From Lutraria lutraria (lineage: Eukaryota > Mollusca > Bivalvia > Venerida > Mactridae), in the NCBI GenBank assembly GCA_964023205.1, contig OZ026847.1:3842819-3906818 (forward strand): a stretch of 64,000 nt of DNA, given 5' to 3'. The notes below the pieces were generated by a model. That model ran no database searches and had not been told where the DNA came from. It saw only the letters and a program-made list of their open reading frames with translations. Below are positions 12,075-23,152 of the stretch, one piece after another (within the stretch, counting starts at the first letter, position 1; the number at the start of each line of letters is the position of its first letter). The position numbers were made by a program, and so were the translations under genes.

Positions 12075-12892
12075 TTTTTCGCATTTGATATGCAGTTATC
12101 CTGCACAAGTTAATTGTTAATATATGAAAAAGAAACATGTAATGTGTGACTTCCTCAATGAGTGAAAGATCATGGTTATCTGTTCATGAAGGTGATTTAC
12201 AGTCGAACATGTTTATGGATAATTTCAGGGAACCCTAATAATTACTTCAAAATATTCGTGTTTCACTATATCCATAAAAGTAAAGAATGGCTTGCGCTAG
12301 GAAAACAAAAATTTGTACTTCGCAATAGTCGAGTTCATTATAACCATGTTTCACTGAAAATTTAAATAATTTGGAAGTATAATAGTTTTTGCTATTTGTT
12401 CTCTATACGATCTTTATTATTATCTGCAACATTTATAAGTACTGGTTAGAATTTTAAAGATTTTGTTGCATACGACCAAAAAGTGTTACAATGAATACTG
12501 CAGAAAATATCTTATTTTTAATATAATTCACAAAGAACAAATGTGATGAATAGCATAAAAGTTCATTGTCAAGTATAAAACGTGATCTATCTGACACACA
12601 ACTTTACAGATACTGTGTTTTACATACAAATCCAAAATTTATGAAATCCTTTTAAATATGTCGTTAACAACTAAAAAGTCAATTATGAAAAACACAAAAC
12701 TTGAGCGTCTGTTTAACTTTTGTTATCCAAATAAGATATGGCAACAATGCGAATGTAATCGTATATTTTTCATAATACACGAGTTTTGGTACTAGAAGGA
12801 AGATAAACAATGCAAAATGCATAACACTTTGTAATAGTAAAAACTGAAAACCAGGCTAAAATTTTAGCAAAAAAATGAAAATACTGTAGTAT

Positions 12893-13066
12893 CACTTATT
12901 TTCGTTGGGATCAATTTTCGTGGTTTTTACTAAAATGACTATTTCGCAGGGACATAAATTCATGGATTTTGATTTTTTATCTCTGCATTCAAATTCGTGG
13001 GGATATGATTTCGTGGATGAGCCGACCCACGAAATCCACGAATTTAAATCCCCAACGAAAATTAAT
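12893..13066. mobile_element. Palindromic MITE-like element
   Basis: The left part has 'ttttcgttgggatc' and 'attttcgtgg'; the right part has 'cacgaaatccacgaattta' and 'tccccaacgaaaattaat', their reverse complements. Repeats built on 'ttcgtgg/ccacgaa' are common in bivalve genomes. A translation of it looks open on both strands only because of the palindromic composition. It lies upstream of receptor copy A. Confidence 0.65.
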
Positions 13067-13489
13067 GAACATATGCAACACATTTCATTTTACATATTAT
13101 TTCAGATTAATGCGTGATGAATGATTTCATTTCTCAAAGTAATGAATTATAATTATAACAGTGCTGGTTTTTTTATGGGTTAAAAATATTAATCCAAAGT
13201 CATAGGCAGATAATCAGAATCAGCATGATATGTTTTATATTGTAATTGGTGATACATTTATCAATAAAGAAAAAACCGAATGTTTAATGTGTATGTGACA
13301 AAATATTCTAGCATTATAATATTTCAGGTCATGTCAGTGAAGTGCCACGAGTGAAGATTAATAATTTTCATGGTTATTAAATAACCCTGATTATTAACTT
13401 TTTTCAGCCTCAACTGGCTAACAGAAATACATTGGAGTACCAGGTACACCATTTATCATTGATAGGAAGCGCATCCAATTTTTGGTATG

Positions 13490-14200
13490 GACTTTCTAAT
13501 AACTTATGTACCTAAACTATGCTATATTCGACAAAATATCACGAACAAAACATTTCTGCATTCCTTATCAAGGTAAAGTGTCGATGCGGCATATGGACAA
13601 AGGTAATTCTATCTCCAAAAAGCTACATATAAGATCAGGCATATACATATAATGGTAAAACAAGGAAGAATTTATCACGATATTTATTACTTAAAGTTGC
13701 GCGTTTTAAACACAGCACGTTGAAAAATACTTATTTTAAAACAATATTTGTAACTTTATGATTCTTATTAACTTTTTTTATTTTGTTTCTACTGCATACA
13801 TGATACATAATGCAAGCATTTAATGGCTTAATTATCTTATAATCATGTTTCAAGAGCTACGAGGCTCTATTTCAATAGTTTAAACAAGGTATTGCCCAAG
13901 CAACATGAATGAAGTAATTGACTACCAATTAGAATTCGTTCATGGATTTTATGTTTTGTTTTTATGTTTGCTTACTTTTTGTTTGACGAAATGCGTTCTG
14001 CAGTGAATGTGAAGTGTTTGTTAATAGATTATTGAAATGTATTGATTTGATGAAACATGTATAATTAATATATAAAATCTATTTTAGAAGTTCTTGAACT
14101 AGCTTGGAAATATAAATCAGTCTCATGCATTATTCACAAGATGTTAAATGATATATACGGGAGTTTTATTGAAGTTAAAAGCAGAACGTTGGAGATGTAA
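13490..14200. repeat. Dispersed repeat, partner of 5700-6180
   Basis: Same orientation and order of short conserved words as 5700-6180, for example 'ctatattcgacaaaatatca' near 13520, 'ttccttatcaaggtaa' near 13562 and 'aatgcaagcatttaatgg' near 13809. It is non-coding. Confidence 0.6.
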
Positions 14201-15500
14201 AATCAAGGCACATGAATTGATACATGTCATTACTTCCAATTATGATCGACCATACCAGGAAACTAAGGGAGACAAGCGACAAAATACAATATAATTCCGG
14301 CCTTGTCTGGCATATGTCAAATGAGATTTGGAAACCATGGAAGGTAGTGTTTCATTGAGAGTGTGTTCTAAGTAAATGAGTTTGACCCAAGAACCCGGCT
14401 CATGGGGATTGCTTAAGAAGACATATGGATGAGTTTTAGGTCAACCCAATCAAAACATAAGGTTTTGTGTCAAATCAATCTATATATTGCATTCACGGCG
14501 TACATTATGTAAGCGGCGATTTGTAGAGACAAAGAAGCCACACACCAGGCATTGTTGTTTGTCGCTGTAGTTTCCATTCAGTGTCATTCATAACTTCTAA
14601 ACTAACAAAGGATTCATTGCCAAAACCCTGGCAGTATCGATGACTTAAACGAACACATTTCACTGTTTATCATGACTTGAAGACTGCTTATTATCAAAAT
14701 TGATATTAACCTTGAATTCGTAAACCCAAAGTTCGAAAACAATAACATAATTGGTATTACGGATGATGGTTCAAGCCCGTTTTTATGGCACTGGTTATGC
14801 AACACGTAGAATGTCTGAACAATGGAGTACTACAACCATACATTCCGCTATGATTGATCGATTGTATGAGATGGTAAACGAACGTCTTAACAAAACTTTA
14901 ATGTAATAAGAAAATGGCTATTGAAAAGTAGCATATTAAGATAATTGGAAAATAACATCATAATGATAGTAAATACTGCACTTTTCTTAAAACTCTAAGA
15001 CAAGCTTTGATGATTGTGTGCCATATGAACACAGACACTCGTACTATAGCATACTTAAAACTAACAGCGTCAACGTTAACGACCTAAATATCCAACAAAG
15101 GCAATATTTGAATGTAACACATAAGACAGTATGTGAGTAGTGCATTACTGTGCAACGATATGTATAAGAGAACCTTAACCGAAAACGAAAAATAAGTAGT
15201 TGTCAATCTTGGTTTGATTTTGATATTTTCAGGTATGATATAAACACTGTCATGTTCGGGCCCACAAACTGGCTTGGCCATCCCCCTCTTGTAGCCTGGC
15301 TATGGAGTGTGCGTTGCAATCTTAATGAAAGTGTACACACTTTTAAATTATGTGAACGCGTAGATTATCTTTGTATAATTAGTTACATTTTGTACGTAGT
15401 ATGACGATCAACCTTCTGTGCTGAACCTACATTGTGAACATGATTATACTTTATTATAAATGCATTTTTTAACCAATTGTTAGTTTCATTAATATGGCAT
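14200..15500. other. Non-coding spacer
   Basis: I find no exon, domain or repeat that I can support here. The short reading frames present are not splice-flanked and resemble nothing I recognise. Confidence 0.4.
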
Positions 15501-15545
15501 ACATTAATTACAATTTGCAAAAAAGCTGACCGGTGCAAATTTAAG

Positions 15546-15775
15546 ATCTACAAACTGTTTCAGAAGACGCAAATATTCGGGAAATCCGGATTTATATTTT
15601 CGATTCAAAAATTCTTTATCGTACACCGCCATGTCTCTAAAAACAATATCAACAAATCAGAAACCACGTAACATTTATAACAGCTATGGCGGTGTGTGTG
15701 TAAAATAATTTTGTTCAAAAATGAAAATGTTGTTTTGGCAAATATTTGCGTCTTCTGAAACAGTTTTTAGATCTG
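15546..15775. mobile_element. Foldback element with about 34-bp inverted ends
   Basis: The left end 'agatctacaaactgtttcag' + 'aagacgcaaatatt' is matched by the right end 'aatatttgcgtcttctgaaa' + 'cagtttttagatct' as reverse complement, with about 160 bp between. Inner sequence includes paired 'ccgccat' and 'atggcgg'. There is no coding capacity, which fits a MITE. Confidence 0.8.
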
Positions 15776-16502
15776 TATTAATGTATTTCATTGTTGTCTA
15801 TATGACATATTGGTCAATACGACCTATGGTCGACTGACAATTTCGCATTAGTATGTGAAATTAGGTCCGTTTGGTGTGGCCACATTCTTTACGTCAAAAC
15901 GAAATCGGCTCAAATTTTAGCGTTTTTTTAGCGAATTTATTACAGTTTTACCATCACAGGTCCATTGCTTTTGTCTGTATGTTCACTGAATGAGAACAAT
16001 CCTTCAACAATGCATCACGGCAGGCATCCTGATAAGTATATCAAAGGTTGCGTCGCACATCTTTTAAACGCCCAATAAAGTGAATAAAAATGAAGTCATC
16101 TGTTGGCATTTAACCGTCTAACGCTAGTCATGAAATATTTCCGCACTAATAGCATATAACATAACTGGTCAACAAAAAACAACAACAACATTGTTTACGT
16201 TTTGTAGCGTGTTAAAGCTGTCATTACTTAAATTTGAGTCGTAAATGAAATAATATAGATACTAATGAAACAGAAGAACAATTTACGCTTACTTGGTGTA
16301 AATGTTTACTGGTATAAACCCTTGTCAAATAAATGTACAACAATAAGTACGCAGTACATTATAAATCTAATAAAAGATATATATTGTACTTATTAGTAAA
16401 TTTCTATTACATGTATTCATGCAGCTATCATTTATTCCGTATTTCATATATCAGTTTTACTACACTCGGATTTAGTTTGAACAGACAAGTTGATTATAGA
16501 TA

Positions 16503-16800
16503 CAGGGTGTTCCTTTTAAATGCAGATAAATACATAATATTTATATAGATATGTAGATCAAAGACGTAAGTTTTTTGTGTCAGAGAACCTTGTAAATATT
16601 TTCAGAATTTGCAATTTAATACAAATTTGAAACAAAAATGTATATAAAATTGCAAATACTGAATATATTCATAAGGTACTCTGACACAAAAAATCTTACA
16701 TCTTTGATCTACATATCTATATAAATATCATGTATTCATCTGCAATTTAAAGGGAAATCAAACATGTGTGAAAGTGTTACATTTCTTTTGGGACACCCTG
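16503..16800. mobile_element. TA-flanked foldback MITE with CAGGGTGT ends
   Basis: The ends are CAGGGTGTTCCTTTTAAATGC and its near-complement finishing in GGGACACCCTG. The element is flanked by TA on both sides (16501-16502 and 16801-16802). Almost the whole element is one large inverted repeat: 'tatagatatgtagatcaaag' near 16543 pairs with 'ctttgatctacatatctata' near 16702. TA duplication and these ends fit a non-autonomous Tc1/mariner-type element. Confidence 0.85.
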
Positions 16801-17328
16801 TATGTTGTACAGATTAACGTGAAACGTGATCATTTAGTAGTTTGATCCTCCGGTGGTTGTACTTACATTTGCATGTATCATGTTGTCCTACTTGCAGATC
16901 AATTAATAGTGGTTTGTGAATATTAGTTTAGTTTGAGTTCGTCTTTAGGTCCTGAAAATTCTAGCTCATTACCTGCAGACTTCTACTCTCTTTCATAATG
17001 TAAGAATCTGGGTTGAAAATGATATGATGTGAGATGTTGAGTTATTTACTCAAACATACAACAAAGTGCCCACATGTTTTGTAGCAACAATTAGTTCGAG
17101 ACTAGTATTAAAACCAACAATAACTATTTCATTCAGCTATCTCTAAAAAACATTCAAACACACTGTATACGACACATGATATTATGATATGTATTTGTAA
17201 ATGTACATAATTTGCAACACTGCTGACACTGCACTATTTACATCTCTATCATTATTCAAAGTAATACAATGTGGTACATTTGTTGATAAAATAAAGAATG
17301 CATATAATGGCCTATCATATGTTCATTG

Positions 17329-19345
17329 CTAATTGTTAAAGCTATCTGTCATAGTATGATCCATTCTGGATAGGAATAAACGTTTGTCTTTCAGTTTACT
17401 TTCATCCAGTCTATCTGGAAGTGTAAAACAATAGATCAGTATTTATAACACCTAACAACATTAATCAAGATATAATATCCTATTCTATTTGATTTATCAA
17501 ATAACATATCAAAGCTTTATAAAATAAGCAAAAATGTAACCTGCGTATGTTTTGAATTTCCACATGAAAACAGAGAGAGAGAGTGAAAAAGTTACCTAAC
17601 TTATCCATAAAATTGCTCGAAATATTTATTTTACAACATTACCAATATACTCAGTATCCACTGAATGAAGTTGTCCGACATTTGATTGCATTTCATGAGT
17701 TTCTCTCTGCATGTCTTCTGTAAAAAAGTGGTCCTCGTTACAACAAATATGCATAAATACGTTGTCTGAGATATTTAGAAAAAAAATGATTTTCTTATGT
17801 TATGCAGGATACTTTGACAAATGGTATAACTATTAAGTCTATGAAACATGAATTATTGTTCAATGGTGGCTTAAGCTCAAATGACCGTCTTCAGAAAAAA
17901 ATAGCAATTTATCGATAGCGCTTATACATTATATGCAAATTGTATCCTTACCGTTTCTTATAAAACAAAAACGCAACAAGTGCTATATACCCAAACACAA
18001 CACAGGCGCCAATTACCCCACCGACAATAACTCCAATATCTGTTGTTGGTGGCTGTGAAGTTGTTTTGTCACCTGTAAAACATAAAAGTAAACATTAGAT
18101 CGTAGCATTGAACGATATTTCAGCAGCTTACAACACGTATAATGTAATTTAACCAAATTAAAACCGTTCTTATTCATTCAGCGTAATGAATTCCAGTCTT
18201 GATTGCTTTCATATATAAACTTTTACCAATGTGAACTAAATGAATACTGTTACGTTGTAAATGGAAATATTAGATATCAATACACAAGAACATTTGTATA
18301 ATAAATCAGTTTTTAATTCTGACATTATGTGGATGACTGATGTATTATTAAATACACAGTTAAGTGGTTTGATTAATAGCTTCGGTCGCCCAGCTCGGTC
18401 ATTGAGATTTGTATCTATGTAGTAGCCATGCATTTGATCCTTGGACTAAGACATCTTTTCTCGTACATACTAGTAACTAGTATAAAACAGACAATCAGAA
18501 AATAAACTCAATGAAAATTCAAATGTTACAATGTTGCTCTATTAGAATTTGTTCGTTCGACATTAAAACATTTCTAATTTTCATGAGTACATAATTATCG
18601 TACAATTTCCTACCATCTCGATAAAATTATATACTAACCATATACACAGACACCAGTATCTTGTGAGCATGTTTCGTTGATACATTCTTTACTGCAATGT
18701 TGGTCACATTTGAAACCATGGTAACCGACAATACATCCGTCACATGTTCCAGTGTATTGGTCGCAAGAGTCATTAAGACAAGCATATTGACAATAGTCAG
18801 TACATTTTTGGTTGTAATAGCCAGTGACACATCCTTGCAAACATCTCCCTGTTGTCATGTCACAAAAGTTCATGTCCTGTATTTGTTGGCATGTTTTGGA
18901 ACACTCAGTCAGACACTTAGGTCCGAAGTAACCACGTTTACAACCCCTGCATAAGCCATTATCTTTAAAACATCCTCGAAGACAATTTGTAGGACAATAC
19001 ATCTTGCACATGTCTCCAAACATTCCGAGCTTGCACTCCTGACAATGACCTGTTGTTTCTTTACACATATCATTAAAACAACCCAATGGACACTGTGAAC
19101 TACAGTTTGTTGAACTTCCATTATGATACCCATCTTTACATTCATAACATATATGATACGTTGGTGCATCTTTATCTGCATAATCTCTTCCACATGAAAT
19201 ACATTGTGCCGGACACAAATCTAGGCATTTGTTTCCGTAGTAGCCAGGTTTACAGCCTTCCTCACAGTAACATAGATTAGTGTTTGATCCGGGCATTTAT
19301 CATCAACACACCTATCACAGTTGTCACATGCACTGTCTACTGACG
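17329..19345 (-). pseudogene. EGF-repeat type I membrane protein, copy B (shortened, decayed)
   Basis: Recognisable exons: 18639-19345 (EGF units), 17952-18072 (transmembrane, preceded by G-D-K-T-T-S-Q-P-P-T-T), 17643-17717 and 17329-17414 (tail). Only about six EGF-like units remain. Lesions: the EGF exon lacks one base near 19284-19292 (707 nt where the phases need 3n+1). The fourth exon has lost 8 nt relative to copy C, so the usual acceptor leads to a stop soon after the membrane, although a downstream AG (exon start 17704) would restore the frame. The last exon has lost the Y-E-G-L-Y-G segment. No signal-peptide exon is seen upstream to 20 kb. With four defects this is most likely a pseudogene. 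Confidence 0.75.
18639..19345 (-). pseudogene. EGF-repeat exon of copy B
   Basis: The exon starts after ttgacag and ends TATG|GTTAGT, that is, earlier than in A and C, dropping the C-S-D-D-S-T-E segment that precedes the membrane there. Units read G-Y-Y-G-N-K-C, G-M-F-G-D-M-C, G-Y-F-G-P-K-C, G-Y-Y-N-Q-K-C and G-Y-H-G-F-K-C. The frame from S-V-D-S-A-C-D (first Cys of the unit changed to Ser) breaks near 19288. The main open frame then runs from there to the donor. Confidence 0.75.
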
Positions 19346-19925
19346 CTGTCAACAAACAAGTATCACATCAACAATAAAAATGGTATTCAGATTTGATTTC
19401 CTTTTTTTAATTTTTTTTTCCAAATTTTGTTATGTAATAAAATGCTTTACAACAAATCTTTTTTTATTGTACCTTGTTTTATATTGAGTTTCCATTTGAT
19501 TATTTTGATATTGCAAGAGGTTACCCGATTAAGAATTATAGACAATTCATGAATATACAAATAAAGTTTCTTTTTTCCAAAGTGCAAAAATAATTTGTGG
19601 GGTTTTCTTCTAAACCCATCTTGATTTCGTTCTTAAAAAGAGCTCCTTCTAATTCTTCCCTCCTATTTTTTCAAGTAAAGTACTGTTTTGCTTACTTGAT
19701 TAGAGTTTTGATTATTTTCTATTTGATTGACTTAGTGTTTTCCGTTCAAATTTTCCAAGCGAATTTTATAAGAGGCGTATAATAGAGAGTTTTAAAGTCA
19801 GAATAGTTTGTCATCTATGTTAAAATTAATTTCACTGTCAGTAATTAATTCAAGTGATAAAATAACTATTTGGTATTGAAATGAATATTTATTATTAATA
19901 TCTTAAATTAAACTGTGCATTTCAT

Positions 19926-20345
19926 TTACATAATGTTGATCTTTAAGTTAAGAATAATTAATTTCCGAAATGAGTTACCTTTCTCAAATTGTGAAAGGTC
20001 TAATTCTAATATCACCCAATAATGATCAGTTCTATAGCCTGGTAGAATATTTGTATTAATGACATCAGTATTTAAGTAATTAGAGATCAAGATAAAAATA
20101 TACACAAGCTTTTTTATTAGACTACCCAGATATATTTTTAAATTTCTGTATATTGTTCTCTCCAATAATCTATACAATCTAAATCCAGAATATCGCTTAA
20201 AACAGTTTCTCTTGCTTTTAGATTGTTCATATTTCTATAGTTCAATCAGTCAGCAGAAGGGTTTAAAATCAAATTAAATTCGCCACCTAGTACACTGTAA
20301 TTATCTATAGTGGTAAGTTTTTCCTTAATATTTTGATAAAATAGG
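19926..20345 (-). mobile_element. LINE endonuclease relic (L1/Tx1 type)
   Basis: In minus sense the segment shows V-L-G-G-E-F-N-L-I-L-N-P (the G-G-D-F-N motif of APE-type LINE endonucleases, with Asp changed to Glu). Later it shows S-N-Y-L-N-T-D-V-I and then P-G-Y-R-T-D-H-Y-W-V-I-L-E-L, the conserved S/T-D-H end of the domain. Frames are broken in several places. It is the C-terminal half of an endonuclease domain and is unconnected to the larger LINE at 30.6-35.2 kb. Confidence 0.7.
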
Positions 20346-20449
20346 GGTCATCTTTATTATGTCCATAGTATACATATTAGTGAAAAAAGGTTGTGAATAT
20401 ATTTCACAATGAACAATACTTAGATTACTACTATCATCTCTATTTACAT

Positions 20450-21990
20450 AACATTCAAAATCCCCACTGACTTCTTATAATTTTGTATTCACACTTACAT
20501 ATGTCTAATTGTTTTAAGTATTTGAAAACTTTTTTCTTTTAAAGGGATCTTCCAAACCTTGTACATTTATAGATGCACATTTTATGGTATTAGTTATTAA
20601 TTAAAAAGAAACCTCAATTATCACTAATCCAGGCAGCCACACAGTGCAAGTAATAGTTTAAAGAGGACATTGCACAACACATATATAAGTTAGGAAGCGG
20701 ATTTTTTGGTATACAAAGAAAGGGCTATTTTCTAAAATTATTTTTTAAATGGAAATAAGGTGATTTTTTAAGTTGTTAAACATAAATGTATTATATACTG
20801 TAATTAATACACAATTTTACATCTTTTTAATCATTGAAAACAAACTGGCACCAAAGATATAATTATATATAAGCTTAAAATTACAAAAGTAATACTTAAT
20901 CTGACATAACAACTGTTTCATTTAGTCATCTAATCTCTGTATGGATGTGTCCATATACCCACCACTATACGACCATGAATATATACACATCATACACTTC
21001 ACAATTATATTAAAATATGTATGTATTTTATGATATTATAGTAACCTGGTTGGTTATATGTTATACACATAAACTGTAATACACAAAATGCTTTTAAAAC
21101 CTGTACCTATATAAATACGCACACACTTATACTCAAATTTATATAATTATAATATATAGATGGTCGAAAGTCAATATGACAAGAATGGTTTTTATACCTC
21201 GTACATCATTAGAATCTGCACTGTTGAATATTTTATGAAAAAATAGCTGGTTAAACTGTCTTAAAATAATATGCATGCGATATATTGAATCAAGACTACA
21301 CTTTTGGATATCATCTTCTGGATTAAATTTAACTGGTATATGAAATAAATTATAATTAAGTTTATCAAACAGAAATAATATAAATAATTTGGATCTTCAT
21401 GGAAACATGAATTTAAGATGGTATCTCATTTGTAAATGTTAATAAAGGATTCTAATATTTATGAAAACAACGAAAATCTAAGTGTTTAAAGAATGTTATG
21501 CGAGTTTACCAAAAAGTATGCATGTCAGTATAACGTTAAACTTACACATAAACACTATTTGCGATATTTTTCCTGATATGATAATATATTTACAAGTATA
21601 TTGATTTTCAGTTATCTCACCGGCCCTTTAATCTGTGATATTGAATAGTACGGTAAAGATGTGACTCGTGAGGTGGAATATATTTCACCTGAGTAATTAC
21701 ATATGTTCAGCCATGAAGTCTATTATTATTACATTATAAATTTCAAAGTATTTAATTATCTAAGTCATTGTAAGCAAATAACTTTCAAATGATAAAAGGT
21801 CGAAAAACAAGTTAAACTTTTAAGTCCTCCCTACATACGTGAATCATTTCATTAACAGTAGTTTCACACATATGCTAAAATAGCTTGAGCGAATACACAA
21901 TGACTATCAGCTTATGACGGGTGACACCTAAAAATAGATTTATCGATCTAGCACACAAAGCGTCTATCCTAACAGATGAGAGCTAATCAT
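20450..21990. other. AT-rich non-coding spacer
   Basis: I see no exon or recognised repeat here. Base composition is very AT-rich with many short T and A runs. Confidence 0.4.
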
Positions 21991-21998
21991 CTGCTATA

Positions 21999-22237
21999 GT
22001 GCGATTTTATTAAACTGTCAAAGTTGCATAATTTCACGGTCAGTGCTTCCATTTATTTTAGTTTCGATTCATTTCGTAAGTGATACGATAATCTTCGTTC
22101 TACTATATAAACATGTGGAATCGGACATTCATTAAGGGTAAAATAAACTAAAACTGTCGACTGTGGTACGAAGCTAATAGTAATCACATTCAGCGACCAT
22201 GTAATTATTCAGCTTTGACAGTTTAATAAATTCGCAC
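21999..22237. repeat. Foldback repeat with 35-bp arms
   Basis: The left arm 21999-22033 ('gtgcgattttattaaactgt' then 'caaagttgcataatt') matches the reverse complement of 22203-22237 with two mismatches. Weaker pairing continues inward ('cacggtcagtg' against 'cagcgaccatg'). The intervening DNA codes for nothing recognisable. Confidence 0.75.
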
Positions 22238-22239
22238 TG

Positions 22240-23150
22240 TAACATATTCAAAATAAAAACACCAAGGAAACAAGTTGGCAAGATAATAATGATTTTACTT
22301 TTATACTGATATGATGTGAAATCTAATTATCATTTGTATTTGAGTTGAGTTAGAAATCGTTTAGACAGTTTTACGTATACATTTGTCATTATTTGTCTGA
22401 TATGTGATACTCGAGTCTCATTGTTCGTAGTTGCTCGCTGCTTGATACCAGGATAAACAAAAAACACAAACTAAACATGAATGAAATATGACATTTAATA
22501 GTAAATGACTAACATGAGTTGCATGATTATAGTAAAAGCAAAGGATGACATATCAACAGTGTCAAAATACATATAGTAATGATATCTATCAATATGATGA
22601 GGAACACATATATCACATCAAATCATTGTATCATTTAAAATAATTATCATCCCTGTCTTATCTGAAATCAAATATTGGGTAATGATAATCTGCCACTTAT
22701 TACTAACTGTAATTTACTTTTGCAATAACCCCCAACAAAAAATCAGTTAATACTGAATCTGAATGCAATTTAGGCATGAATTCCAAAATTAAATATGATA
22801 CAATCTGGTACATACATAAAATTTAATCCTAAACATTATTTGAACTTGATGATTGTCATTGTTACTCATTGAATGGATTGTTTTATATTCCAAGCATACA
22901 CTGAATTCTAATCTTATTCTAAAACGAGAACTTATTCAACATCATCTCCAATGCAGTCTATGAAGACTTATTCATATATTAAATGCATCATGTCACTATC
23001 ATGTTCGACTGTTTTGTACATCGATATTAATTTTCAAAGTGATTCAAAGTGATAAATATATTTATATAAAAGTCCTGAAAGTAAAAGAAAAATGCTTAAA
23101 AGACTTTTATTTGTCCATTGCTAATTGTTACAGCTATCTGCAATCACACA
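22240..23150. other. Non-coding downstream flank of copy C
   Basis: No exon found. The part nearest 23150 is likely the 3' UTR of copy C (minus sense), but I could not fix a poly(A) site. Confidence 0.35.
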
Positions 23151-23152
23151 AT

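Noticed and set aside
12905..13117. Open frames on both strands at the palindromic MITE
   Set aside because: Symmetric composition of the 'ttcgtgg/ccacgaa' repeat keeps both strands open; it is repeat, not gene.
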